Below, piece by piece: positions 49,450 to 58,356 of a stretch of 64,000 nt of DNA. Position 1 is the stretch's first letter. Every line of letters starts with the position of its first letter. The position numbers and the translations under genes were made by a program. The stretch is from Lodderomyces elongisporus. Its lineage: Eukaryota; Ascomycota; Pichiomycetes; Serinales; Debaryomycetaceae. The DNA lies in NCBI RefSeq assembly GCF_030384665.1, contig NC_083673.1, forward strand, positions 2,179,501-2,243,500, read 5' to 3'. The notes beneath the pieces are model-generated. The model saw nothing but the letters and a program-made list of their open reading frames with translations, did not search any database and was not told the origin of the DNA.

Positions 49450-50457
49450 ATGTCAGACAACATTTACCAGGGTGAAGATTTTGACGAAAAGGTCATTAGA
49501 CAAGTAGAATTCTACTTTTCGGACTCTAATTTGCAACTGGATAAATTTTTGTGGAAAATTTACGAGGCAAACGATGGATGGGTCGAGTTGAAAACCATTT
49601 TGACTTTTGGTAGAATGAAACAATACAGACCAGAAGAGAAGGTTATCGAAGCTTTGAAGAAGAGTACAAAATTGGAACTCTCGGCTAATAATGAATTGAT
49701 CAAGAGAACTGACCCATTGAAGGACTTTGATGAGGTGAAAAATACAAAGAAGAAGAATACCGTTCACATTGAAGGTTTCCCACATGAATTGAACCAGGAC
49801 CAAATTGAAGCTTGGTTTGGTGAAAAAGTTGTACCTTCATTACCCAAGGAGAAGGATTTCAACTCCATTAGAATGATCAAGACCAGGGCAAAGAAAGAGT
49901 TCTTTGGTGTTGTGGACGTTGAGTTCAAGACCGAAGAGGATGCCAAATATGTTGTTGAAGATGTCGAATTGTCATACGAAAAGGGTGTTATTCCAAAGGA
50001 TGAAGCCACCAATATCGATAAGAAGGATCTTTTGAAGAAGATGTCGCAATTGACTTTCCAAGAAATGAGAGAAAGTGGTAAAAGATTTGGTCAAAATGAA
50101 GTTACTAAAAGACGCAATAGCTTTAACGACAACAAAGGCAAAGGTAAGAAGTACCAGAAAGGAGGTAAAGGAAAAAAGAATGACAACAGAAAAGGCAGCG
50201 GTAGCGAAGAAGATGCTCATAAGAAGGAGGAGCTTGCTGCAGATGAGAAAGAAACACTTAATAAGATTGATGAAGGTAATGGACGTGGCCACGAAGAAGA
50301 TGTCGAAAAGAAGAAGGAACTTGCTGCGGACGAGAAAGAAACTGTTGATAAGATCGATGAAGGTAATGGACATGGCCATGTAGAAGACGTCGAAAAGAAG
50401 AAGGAGCTTGCCGCAGACGAAAAAGAGACACTTGAAAAGTTAGAAGATAAAGCGTAA
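49450..50457 (+). CDS. LHP1: La protein homologue, RNA-binding
   Basis: 335 residues. La binds the UUU-OH 3' ends of nascent RNA polymerase III transcripts and protects pre-tRNAs and other small RNAs in the nucleus. The La motif spans about residues 12-95 (VIRQVEFYFSDSNLQ, DKFLWKIYEANDGWVELKTILTFGRMKQYRP) and an RRM about 100-180 (NTVHIEGFPHELNQDQIEAWF, FFGVVDVEFKTEEDAKYV). A basic segment (about 205-250) looks like a nuclear signal and RNA-binding tail. The C-terminus is unusual: three copies of a 29-residue acidic/basic repeat (50203-50454). The codon for residue 32 in the La motif is CTG; Ser fits its exposed position at least as well as Leu. Confidence 0.95.
   Translation: MSDNIYQGEDFDEKVIRQVEFYFSDSNLQLDKFLWKIYEANDGWVELKTILTFGRMKQYRPEEKVIEALKKSTKLELSANNELIKRTDPLKDFDEVKNTKKKNTVHIEGFPHELNQDQIEAWFGEKVVPSLPKEKDFNSIRMIKTRAKKEFFGVVDVEFKTEEDAKYVVEDVELSYEKGVIPKDEATNIDKKDLLKKMSQLTFQEMRESGKRFGQNEVTKRRNSFNDNKGKGKKYQKGGKGKKNDNRKGSGSEEDAHKKEELAADEKETLNKIDEGNGRGHEEDVEKKKELAADEKETVDKIDEGNGHGHVEDVEKKKELAADEKETLEKLEDKA
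50203..50454 (+). repeat. Three tandem 87-base units encoding the LHP1 tail
   Basis: Units start at 50203, 50290 and 50377; the last is cut by the stop codon. Each encodes KKKELAADEKET plus KIDEGNG-type sequence, ending Gly-His/Arg-Gly. Units 2 and 3 are closest to each other, and synonymous differences show that they are not brand new. Confidence 0.92.
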
Positions 50458-51294
50458 GTGTTTTAATTCCAAGTGGTGGCATTTATCAGTATGGAAAATT
50501 TAGTCACAACTATTCAAATGCTACATCATGTGTGATATAATTGAGAGATGAGAATTCAATCGACATTGACCTTGGCATATTATAATTATATACAATTTTG
50601 GTTGGTAGTTCTGTATTTACTTGTTGTTCTGATGTTCACGAAAATTATTTTGCAGATGTTTGGACTCTTTTTTCTCTTTTTCTCTTTTCTTGTATATGTT
50701 TTCGTTTTGTTCTATGTTGTTGTATATCTTGTTTCAATACATAGGTTGTTTCTAATCTTTACTTATAATTTGCTCTAACTAGTTGACTTGTTGGAACTCA
50801 CAAGAAGAAGAATAATACTATCGGCTACTCAAACATTCATATTCTTGTCAGCAAACACAACGATATATTTGCAAAGTGTGGTAGACAGAATGGTGGTTTA
50901 GATGACATGGACTAGAGACTTGAATTTACTAAAGTACCAGGTACTATTATTTGGCAAAGCATCTACTGGCATCGCAAACAGAAATATAGTGGAAGGACGC
51001 GTTCTATTTTCTTTCCTGTCGCGCACACTCGAAGACAATAGTAAAGATTTTAATATTTCTTATTTTTTTTTTTTTTTTTTTTAGTTTTTTATTTGTGTTT
51101 GAATTACTTCAGCCATGTAGACTGGTTTCCAAGACGCGATTCAGTAAAAGCCCCAAATTACAATTCCCATATACTATAATATACCATTATTTCTGTAAAC
51201 TATTGAACGATTGAATCTTTTATCATCTTCTGTCAATACCAAAGAACGTCATCTCAGTTTGTATACTAACACCTCATTAGCCTGTTACCCAAAG
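50458..51294. other. Region between LHP1 and POL12
   Basis: AT-rich with no gene supported; a 76-codon frame at 50548-50778 encodes only T-rich hydrophobic sequence. A T-run lies at 51064-51082. The POL12 promoter is presumed within about 300 bases of 51295. Confidence 0.5.
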
Positions 51295-53316
51295 ATGAGT
51301 GTTGACAAATCATTTCAACAACAGATTCTCAAAGTCTTTGGTCCATCAACGAAACTTTCGGACGAGGAGTATGACAAATTACACTCACTAACAGAAATAT
51401 TTCACGTCGATGCCGAAGAGCTTTACCTTGAGTGGGAATCTTTCAATGTTGCTGAGGTTGAAGATGATCTTGACTTGAATTTGGCAAATTTGCTTAAATT
51501 TCATGAATTCTTGCAAAAAAAACTTACAAACAACAAACTTACTCCGTCATTGAAGAAAACCAGCAAGGAAGTACACTCTGTTAGAAAACCATTGGTTTCA
51601 AAAAATGTGAATAGCACAAATTACAGCAGTCCGAATACCCCGCAACTTAAAAAGAGAAAAGTAGATTTTGCAGCTGAAAACAATGCATCGTCCCCTGCGA
51701 TTGATGAGTATGAAACTGCCAACACTACTCTAAACTCTTCTCCCATCAAACAATCTCGAGAATCACACAAGTTGATTGAATGTTTAAATCCACATATCGA
51801 TTTATCAAGCTCCTTAGCAAATGACGAGCGTTCACAACAATCTGTACGTTTAACGGCGAATTTTGATCCCACCAAGTACAAATTTCGTACCTTGCAAATG
51901 AAATTGCTAGAGAGCGCTGATATGTTAGACGATCAAATAGATACTATGGCCGAAGTTTATCAAAAACAACACCCATCTTCTGAAACCCAATTTGGTAACC
52001 CTTGTGTTTGTTCTCAGTTTGATATCTTATGCTGTGGAAGAATCGTACCTGATTCGCCAAGTTACAACGACAAAGAGATTATGAATAGCTCATCCTTATT
52101 TTTGGAAACATCGAGGATTACCGGTGTCGGTCAAAGGGTGGCTTTAGACTTAACTCCTTTGAGTGGATATTCATTATTTCCCGGCCAAATTGTGGTATTG
52201 AAGGGTAAAAATCCTACAGGAAAAGTATTTCTTGTGAATGAAGTGGTGCTGTTGCCGCAATTGGGAAATACAGTTTCTACTCGGGAGGAATTAGTTGAGT
52301 TTAATGAGATTCAAAAGTCATTAGGGTTAAAAATGGTTATAGCTTCAGGGCCTTACTCCAACCTGAACAAACTCGATTATTCAAAATTTGAAAAGTTTGT
52401 TGACAAGATGAATAACGACATTCGTCCAAACGTAATTATCCTCAATGGTCCATTCCTTGACCTCACCAACAAGGCAGTTGAAGAAGGTGACTTTAGCGAT
52501 GGGTTGTTGAAAGATCTGCAACCACGAAACTTGGAGGAGGTATTTAGTCTGCTCGTGACCCCAATTTTGAAAAAAATCAATCCTGAAACTCAAGTTATTT
52601 TGATTCCGTCATTGAGGGATAGTTGTGTTAGCCATTGTTCATACCCTCAAGATGCTTTTGATCGAAAAAAGCTTCAATTACCAAAACACATCAAGGTGTT
52701 TCCAAACCCATCCAGTTTTGCGGTCAATGAAATTTTAGTCGGCTCTTCCAATCTTGACGTGTTTAAGGATTTGAGAGACGTTTACAAAGAAACTAAAGAG
52801 AATGTTGATATTTCCAGCAACCGCTTTGAAAGAATTATCAATCACATATTTGATCAAAAAAGATATTATCCGGTGATGCCGGGATCAATAGCCTCAACCC
52901 AGTCACCAGCACCCGCACAAACACAAGCTCCAAACAAGGCGCAGAGCCTTTCAGAGCTCAGCAATGGGGCTCCTGGTGAACATCTACAAAACATTGGTGT
53001 TGGAGGATCCTCGCTCGAAGTACCTTACCTCGGCCTTGCTGAAATAGGCGACTCTTTACCGGATGTGATGTTGCTTCCGTCAGAACTCAAAGTATTTGCC
53101 AAGATAGTCAAGGGTGTTGTGGTGATAAACCCAGGCCAATTTATCCGCCCAAACAGATCTTTGGAAACTGAAGATGGAACATACGTTGTGATGAGCGTGG
53201 CTCCTCCCAGACCGGAACATGAATCTGAGAACAACGTGACTCCCGTGCAAGATAATGAAGAGTTTTACTACCACAATATTGACAGAAGATCTAGAGTAGA
53301 TATCTATAGTAGTTAA
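51295..53316 (+). CDS. POL12: DNA polymerase alpha-primase subunit B
   Basis: 673 residues from the ATG at 51295; an upstream extension needs TTG. Pol12 is the regulatory B subunit of DNA polymerase alpha-primase, needed to start replication. An N-terminal helical domain (about 1-80, SDEEYDKLHSLTEIFHVDAEELYLEWESF) is followed by a Ser/Asn-rich linker, an OB fold (about 205-310, GQRVALDL, LFPGQIVVLKGKNPTG) and an inactive phosphodiesterase-like domain (about 345-660, with MVIASGPY, VIILNGPFLD, VILIPSLRD and PNPSSFAVNEI). An Ala/Pro/Gln-rich insert (about 525-570) looks specific to this lineage. In EVFSxLVTPIL, x is a CTG codon where, from memory, the S. cerevisiae protein has a polar residue, which mildly favours Ser. 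Confidence 0.95.
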   Translation: MSVDKSFQQQILKVFGPSTKLSDEEYDKLHSLTEIFHVDAEELYLEWESFNVAEVEDDLDLNLANLLKFHEFLQKKLTNNKLTPSLKKTSKEVHSVRKPLVSKNVNSTNYSSPNTPQLKKRKVDFAAENNASSPAIDEYETANTTLNSSPIKQSRESHKLIECLNPHIDLSSSLANDERSQQSVRLTANFDPTKYKFRTLQMKLLESADMLDDQIDTMAEVYQKQHPSSETQFGNPCVCSQFDILCCGRIVPDSPSYNDKEIMNSSSLFLETSRITGVGQRVALDLTPLSGYSLFPGQIVVLKGKNPTGKVFLVNEVVLLPQLGNTVSTREELVEFNEIQKSLGLKMVIASGPYSNLNKLDYSKFEKFVDKMNNDIRPNVIILNGPFLDLTNKAVEEGDFSDGLLKDLQPRNLEEVFSLLVTPILKKINPETQVILIPSLRDSCVSHCSYPQDAFDRKKLQLPKHIKVFPNPSSFAVNEILVGSSNLDVFKDLRDVYKETKENVDISSNRFERIINHIFDQKRYYPVMPGSIASTQSPAPAQTQAPNKAQSLSELSNGAPGEHLQNIGVGGSSLEVPYLGLAEIGDSLPDVMLLPSELKVFAKIVKGVVVINPGQFIRPNRSLETEDGTYVVMSVAPPRPEHESENNVTPVQDNEEFYYHNIDRRSRVDIYSS

Positions 53317-53542
53317 AATAAATTATTGATAAATCTGACTTGCACAATGCCTCAAAACACAAATCATCTGAGTGGGTTTTCTTCATCTACTTTTTTTGTT
53401 TTACTCTTCTTTTACTCTTCTTTTACTTCTCTCTTTCTTTGTTTTTTCTTTTTTTTCTTTTTTTTCTTTTTTCTATTTCTTATTTTTTGCTTTTGTAAAC
53501 TTCTTCCTTTTGCAGCCTTGGTTCAAAATTCTATGATATCAC

Positions 53543-53554
53543 TGGCACGTGCCA
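53543..53554. promoter_or_regulatory. 12-base CACGTG palindrome before IRC3
   Basis: TGGCACGTGCCA is a perfect palindrome with an E-box core, 28 bases before the first IRC3 ATG. A bHLH factor such as Cbf1 could bind it. If it is a promoter site, transcription may begin after the first ATG, favouring a downstream start at 53621 or 53672. Confidence 0.4.
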
Positions 53555-53581
53555 TTTATGGGAAATGAAACGCGTTGAGAT

Positions 53582-55864
53582 ATGAAATGTCAATACCATC
53601 TTTTTACTTATAACAGCAAGATGAAGATAGCCCCAACACTTTCTACCAATGCTTTTCTCTTGTACAAATACATGAGAAGTGCATGTATTCTTTATAACTT
53701 ACGAAACTATTCCTCAAAACAACTTGCAAACAAAGTCTTTCATGTGCCACATGAGGACGACATTGCTCACGTCGCGTCACCGAGGCTTGACGCAATAAAG
53801 ACTACTTCTTCATCATTGCCTCCATTGCGACCACCACCATCACTGCTTACGTTATCGCGACCGTTAAACACATTGCCTTTGCTAAGACCATTGCAGGAGG
53901 AATCCAAGAATGATTTACCAAACACTAATTCTGAGTTGCAGCAGCTTCTTTCTAGAACCACTCCTGCGTTTAAGCTTCGGGATTACCAAGTTCAAGCAAT
54001 AGAAGCAATAAAGTTGGCTTTAGATCAAGGTATCAGGAGGCCAGCAGTGGTTGTAGCAACTGGTGGAGGCAAAACCGTCATTTTTTCAAACCTTATACGG
54101 GAGCTTCTAGATATGCTGCGTACTGAAACAACGAAAAGCCAAAGTCAAAACAAAAGGATTTTGGTTTTGGCCCATACTGAAGAGCTTATCAAACAAGCTG
54201 TGCAAAAGATCAAAGCAATCAACCCGGAGTTGAATGTGAGGATTGAGATGCGATCAGCAAGATCTAAAGATACAGATGATGTTGTTGTTGCGTCCGTGAT
54301 GTCTATTAAGCACCCAAGAAGATTAGCCAGGTTCGATCCTGCCCATTTCACCAGTATAATTATTGATGAATGTCATCACGCGCCAGCTGCCACTTATCAA
54401 AAAATTCTCAATCATTTTGGTGCATTGCTGCATGATCTGCACCTTTCGGTGATTGGGTTTACAGCAACCTTGTCTCGATTTGACAAGCGGTCACTTGGTG
54501 TGATTTTTGACAAGGTGGTGTTTCAACGGTCTCTTTTGACAATGATTGAAGCTGGGGAACTCGTAAAACCAGTGATACACCGGCCTCTTGTTGCCAATTT
54601 GAATTTGGAATCTGTTAAACGTCAAGGCTCTGATTATGATACGGAAAATCTATACAATGCAATGAGTGCTGTTGGGTTTAACGATAAAGCTGTACTATCA
54701 TATATGAGACTAGTGGAGCAGACTGCATGTAAAAGCACTTTAATCTTTTGTGTTAATGTACAACATTGCTGGGAATTATGCTCAACGCTTCAGTCTCACG
54801 GAATAAATGCTCAATACGTGACAGGAGAAACATCAAAATCAGAGAGGGCTGCAATAGTTGAAGATTTCAAGCTGGGAAAGATTCCAGTGCTTTGCAATGT
54901 CGAAGTGTTTACCGAAGGAACTGATATTCCCAATATTGACTCGATTATTTTGGCAAGACCCACCTTGTCGAGAACACTCGTGACTCAAAGCATCGGAAGG
55001 GGATTACGGTTACACAAGAACAAGACCTGTTGTCATGTAGTTGATTTGGTTGACAATACCATAGAAGGTATTGATGTATTACCAAGTTTAGATGGTGACC
55101 ACTCCCAAGTAAGCTCTGCGAAAGCAAATAATAAAGAGAAAGCGAAGGAAACTTTGGAATCAGACCAGGTACTGGGGCAAGATGCATCAAAATCACCAAG
55201 AACCATGACTTTTGCTGAGAGAGAATTAGCGGTAAAGAGGATTTTAAAGCTACACAATGGTAAAGTATTGACCCTTGGTGAAGCAGTAAACCCATCTTCG
55301 CTCAATTACATGTTCCAAAACGACGATGTTGTTGGAAAATTTATGCTCAAGAACCGTCTTCCATGGACCATGATGGGCTATCACTCAAAATGGGGACTTC
55401 CCGGAAGAGATGATCGGTATTTTATTTTGAGAAGGGTAAAAACAGACAATTCAAACTTAAGCTCCTTTGAGTTAAGCGAACATCGACACGGTTCACATGA
55501 ATCAAAGATGATCTATAAAGATGTGAATCTTTTAAAGGTTTTGCAACAACTAGAAAAAGAATACCCATTTGATGTAAAGTATGCTGAGCTGTGCAATAAT
55601 TGGGCACGGCGTGCAACTAAAAAGCAAGTCGCGTGGCTTTTAACTCGATTGGAAAAGAACATGCAAGCTTTTATAAGAGAGAAAAGGATGGACATAACTG
55701 TGGAGGGTTTTGCACAAAGAGTTTCACATGTTTTATCACAAGAACGGTTAGCTTTGTTGACTAGATTATTTTTTGCCTTGAGAGTTGATGAACCAACATA
55801 TTATGGAAAAGCGAAAATCAATCAAATTATGAAGAAGGCAGCATATTCTCACAAAGATGATTAA
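53582..55864 (+). CDS. IRC3: Irc3-like mitochondrial superfamily-2 helicase
   Basis: 760 residues from the first ATG. Irc3 is a double-strand DNA helicase/translocase of mitochondria needed for mtDNA stability. Motifs: LRDYQVQAIEAI, Walker A VATGGGKT (158-165), DECHH motif II (262-266), GFTATL motif III, FCVNVQHC (motif IV region), TEGTDIP (motif V) and SIGRGLR motif VI. In-frame starts at 53582, 53621 (Met14) and 53672 (Met31) are possible; MRSACILYNLRNYSS from Met31 looks the best mitochondrial presequence, and a CACGTG palindrome lies just before the first ATG. In S. cerevisiae IRC3 is the direct neighbour of GPI8, as here. Confidence 0.9.
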   Translation: MKCQYHLFTYNSKMKIAPTLSTNAFLLYKYMRSACILYNLRNYSSKQLANKVFHVPHEDDIAHVASPRLDAIKTTSSSLPPLRPPPSLLTLSRPLNTLPLLRPLQEESKNDLPNTNSELQQLLSRTTPAFKLRDYQVQAIEAIKLALDQGIRRPAVVVATGGGKTVIFSNLIRELLDMLRTETTKSQSQNKRILVLAHTEELIKQAVQKIKAINPELNVRIEMRSARSKDTDDVVVASVMSIKHPRRLARFDPAHFTSIIIDECHHAPAATYQKILNHFGALLHDLHLSVIGFTATLSRFDKRSLGVIFDKVVFQRSLLTMIEAGELVKPVIHRPLVANLNLESVKRQGSDYDTENLYNAMSAVGFNDKAVLSYMRLVEQTACKSTLIFCVNVQHCWELCSTLQSHGINAQYVTGETSKSERAAIVEDFKLGKIPVLCNVEVFTEGTDIPNIDSIILARPTLSRTLVTQSIGRGLRLHKNKTCCHVVDLVDNTIEGIDVLPSLDGDHSQVSSAKANNKEKAKETLESDQVLGQDASKSPRTMTFAERELAVKRILKLHNGKVLTLGEAVNPSSLNYMFQNDDVVGKFMLKNRLPWTMMGYHSKWGLPGRDDRYFILRRVKTDNSNLSSFELSEHRHGSHESKMIYKDVNLLKVLQQLEKEYPFDVKYAELCNNWARRATKKQVAWLLTRLEKNMQAFIREKRMDITVEGFAQRVSHVLSQERLALLTRLFFALRVDEPTYYGKAKINQIMKKAAYSHKDD

Positions 55865-56334
55865 GCTTAAATGACTTTTATATCAACAATTGTATTCCTT
55901 TTTTCATTTCATTTCTTTTCAATACTTTTGCTTTACTATTTTCTTCTTTTTTTTACTGTTTTTTTTTTGTCTCTTTTTTCTTTTCTAGAAGATTTAATAA
56001 GTTTGGTAAAATGAAAAAAATAGTTAATACTATATTGATGATATCAGAAATACTTTTTGTTTAGTAATGTATTTCATCTTTGATAAGAAACAAGTACTTT
56101 ACAATTTATCACGATTGATGAAAAATAAGTGAAATAAAATAAATAAAATAATTAAATGAAATAAAATAATTAAATTAAATAAAGAAAAAAACGAAAAGAG
56201 AAACTAAAAAACGAATACTAAGCGGCAAAATGCAGTGAGACTCACCAAATATCTAGTTAAATTAATACTAGAGGAATCAATCAAACAGACTAATTGGTGT
56301 GTCTTTTATCATACTTAGGTGGCACCACAACAAC
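55865..56334. other. Spacer between IRC3 and GPI8
   Basis: T-rich 3' flank, one TTCTAGAA at 55983-55990, then an AAATAAAAT-type run at about 56131-56185. The GPI8 promoter is presumed here. No gene seen. Confidence 0.55.
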
Positions 56335-57513
56335 ATGCAACTCTTGCGTACCCTTTTACTACTTCTTGCACCTTATCTAATAGCTTTTGCGATAGCGGAC
56401 GATGCTACAGCAGATGCAATCGTTCAACAAATACAAGATGGTCCCATGGCCAAATCGAATCACACGAATAACTGGGCTGTCTTGGTATCTACTTCGAGGT
56501 TCTGGTTTAACTATCGTCATATGGCCAACTCGTTAAGTTTTTACCGTACAGTGAAAAGATTAGGTATTCCCGATTCCCAGATTATATTGATGCAAGCCGA
56601 CGATATAGCGTGTAATGCACGAAATGCCTTTCCTGGGACTGTGTTTAATAACATGGACCAGGCCTTGGATCTCTATGGTGACAATGTCGAAGTTGATTAT
56701 AGGGGTTATGAAGTTACGGTGGAGAATTTTATACGATTATTAACTGATCGGTGGGGGTCTGAACAACCAAGATCCAAGAGACTTTTGACCGACGAGAATT
56801 CCAATATATTTATCTATTTGACAGGCCATGGAGGTAACGAGTTTTTGAAGTTTCAAGACGCTGAGGAGATAGGGGCTTATGATCTTGCAGATGCATTTGC
56901 TCAAATGCACGAGAAGAAAAGATACAATGAAATATTCTTTATGATAGATACATGTCAAGCAAACACAATGTACGAAAAAATATACTCACCAAACATTTTG
57001 TGTGTTGGGTCATCAAGGTTGGATGAAAGTTCATACAGTCATCATTCCGATATGGATATTGGTGTTGCAGTTATTGATCGGTTTACTTATTATGCTTTAG
57101 ATTTTCTTGAAAAAGTAGGAAGAAATTCAAAAATGACCATGGATAAATTGTTTGAAGTATTTACATTTGAAAATGTGCATTCACACCCGGGAATTAGGAC
57201 GGATCTATTCCAAAGGGATATCGATAAAGTGCTTATAACAGATTTTTTTGGCAGCGTGCAAAATGTTGTTTTGGAAGAAGCACCCGAGGATCTATTAAAC
57301 AAATCTCGGAAAATTGACAACGGAGAGGTGGCTGCAGTACCCGAGTTTCCATTAGATGCGACTCAAAATAAGAGAGGACCTGCTATATACGGGTTTGAGC
57401 GTAATGAGACTAAAAAGCCTATGGTTAAAATCCCACCATTTGTGGCCAGGACAATTGGAGTAGCTGCGACCTTAGTGGTGCTTGCTCTATGGATGATTAC
57501 ACCAAAAATCTAA
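56335..57513 (+). CDS. GPI8: GPI-anchor transamidase catalytic subunit
   Basis: 392 residues from the ATG at 56335; the in-frame GTG at 56299 is not used as start. Gpi8 is the caspase-like cysteine peptidase (family C13) that cuts the C-terminal signal of precursors and attaches the GPI anchor in the ER. A signal peptide (MQLLRTLLLLLAPYLIAFA), NNWAVLVSTSRFWFNYRH, catalytic His165 in YLTGHGG and Cys207 in MIDTCQA are all present, and a single C-terminal membrane span (about 368-388, GVAATLVVLALWMI) anchors it with the catalytic part in the lumen. All key residues are intact. Confidence 0.96.
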   Translation: MQLLRTLLLLLAPYLIAFAIADDATADAIVQQIQDGPMAKSNHTNNWAVLVSTSRFWFNYRHMANSLSFYRTVKRLGIPDSQIILMQADDIACNARNAFPGTVFNNMDQALDLYGDNVEVDYRGYEVTVENFIRLLTDRWGSEQPRSKRLLTDENSNIFIYLTGHGGNEFLKFQDAEEIGAYDLADAFAQMHEKKRYNEIFFMIDTCQANTMYEKIYSPNILCVGSSRLDESSYSHHSDMDIGVAVIDRFTYYALDFLEKVGRNSKMTMDKLFEVFTFENVHSHPGIRTDLFQRDIDKVLITDFFGSVQNVVLEEAPEDLLNKSRKIDNGEVAAVPEFPLDATQNKRGPAIYGFERNETKKPMVKIPPFVARTIGVAATLVVLALWMITPKI

Positions 57514-58356
57514 CATTGACATCCATACATATGTTTATAAATATATATATATATATATATGACATGTATATTTTATGTCTGCACTGAACATTCACCTCTT
57601 TTGCTGTAATCCTATATATAGCCAAAAAAACAATCAAACAAAAACCAGAACCAGAACCAGAACCAGAACTATTGTCAGTTAAATTTAAAAAAAAAATTCC
57701 TTTACCGGGGTCTAGTCAATTAGTCTCTAAGAAGAGTTTTTGAAACTTTCAGCATACAACTGTCTGAATCGCGTCTCACTGATTTGGTTTTTGTCTTCCC
57801 ATAATGTATTATATTATATTCGTTTTTTTTACTTTTTTTTTATTTTTTATTTTTTATTTTTTATTATTATTTGTAATCTTAAATTTTTTTGTTGTTTTTG
57901 TTTAGCATTTGTTTACAAATTGATATTACATAAATACATATTAGAATTTAGTACAATTGATGTATATTATACAGACTTTGATACAAGTTTTGCAACACAT
58001 ACCATAATAGAAACACCAACAAAATAATTATTCAATAAACACATATCTTTCATCCAAACGAATAAAAAGGAACAAAAAAAAACAAAACCAAATAAAGACA
58101 ATAAAACTGAACCGAACCTTTAGACAAGTAGAAAAATTCACTTGATCTTCATTGCCTTTTCATTTGTTTCCATTTGTTTCCTTTTCATTTTATTTTATTT
58201 CTCATTTCATTTCATTTCATTTCATTTCATATCATTACATTTCATTTGATTTGTTTCCTATTTTTGTTTGCTTTGTTTATTAGTTTTCCTTTAATTTTTT
58301 AAGGATCGTGTCTACAAAAGTACCCAAAGCAAAAAATCGATCAGCGTCCACATTTC
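57514..58356. other. Region between GPI8 and STU1
   Basis: An alternating TA run (57541-57560) followed by ACATGTATAT lies just after the GPI8 stop and probably serves 3'-end formation. Then come four CAGAAC units (about 57647-57668), a T-rich block to 57890 and an (ATTTC)n run (about 58199-58230). No gene supported. Confidence 0.5.
57537..57575 (+). terminator. TATATA-rich 3'-end element of GPI8
   Basis: A pure TA run 25 bases after the GPI8 stop. TATATA and TAYRTA are the efficiency elements of yeast polyadenylation signals. Inferred from composition and position only. Confidence 0.4.

Noticed and set aside
50548..50778. 76-codon hydrophobic ATG frame downstream of LHP1
   Set aside because: Very AT-rich sequence yields Leu/Phe/Val by chance; no family match and no supporting context.
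57740..58027. 95-codon frame between GPI8 and STU1
   Set aside because: TTG start and hydrophobic composition from T runs; no recognisable product.
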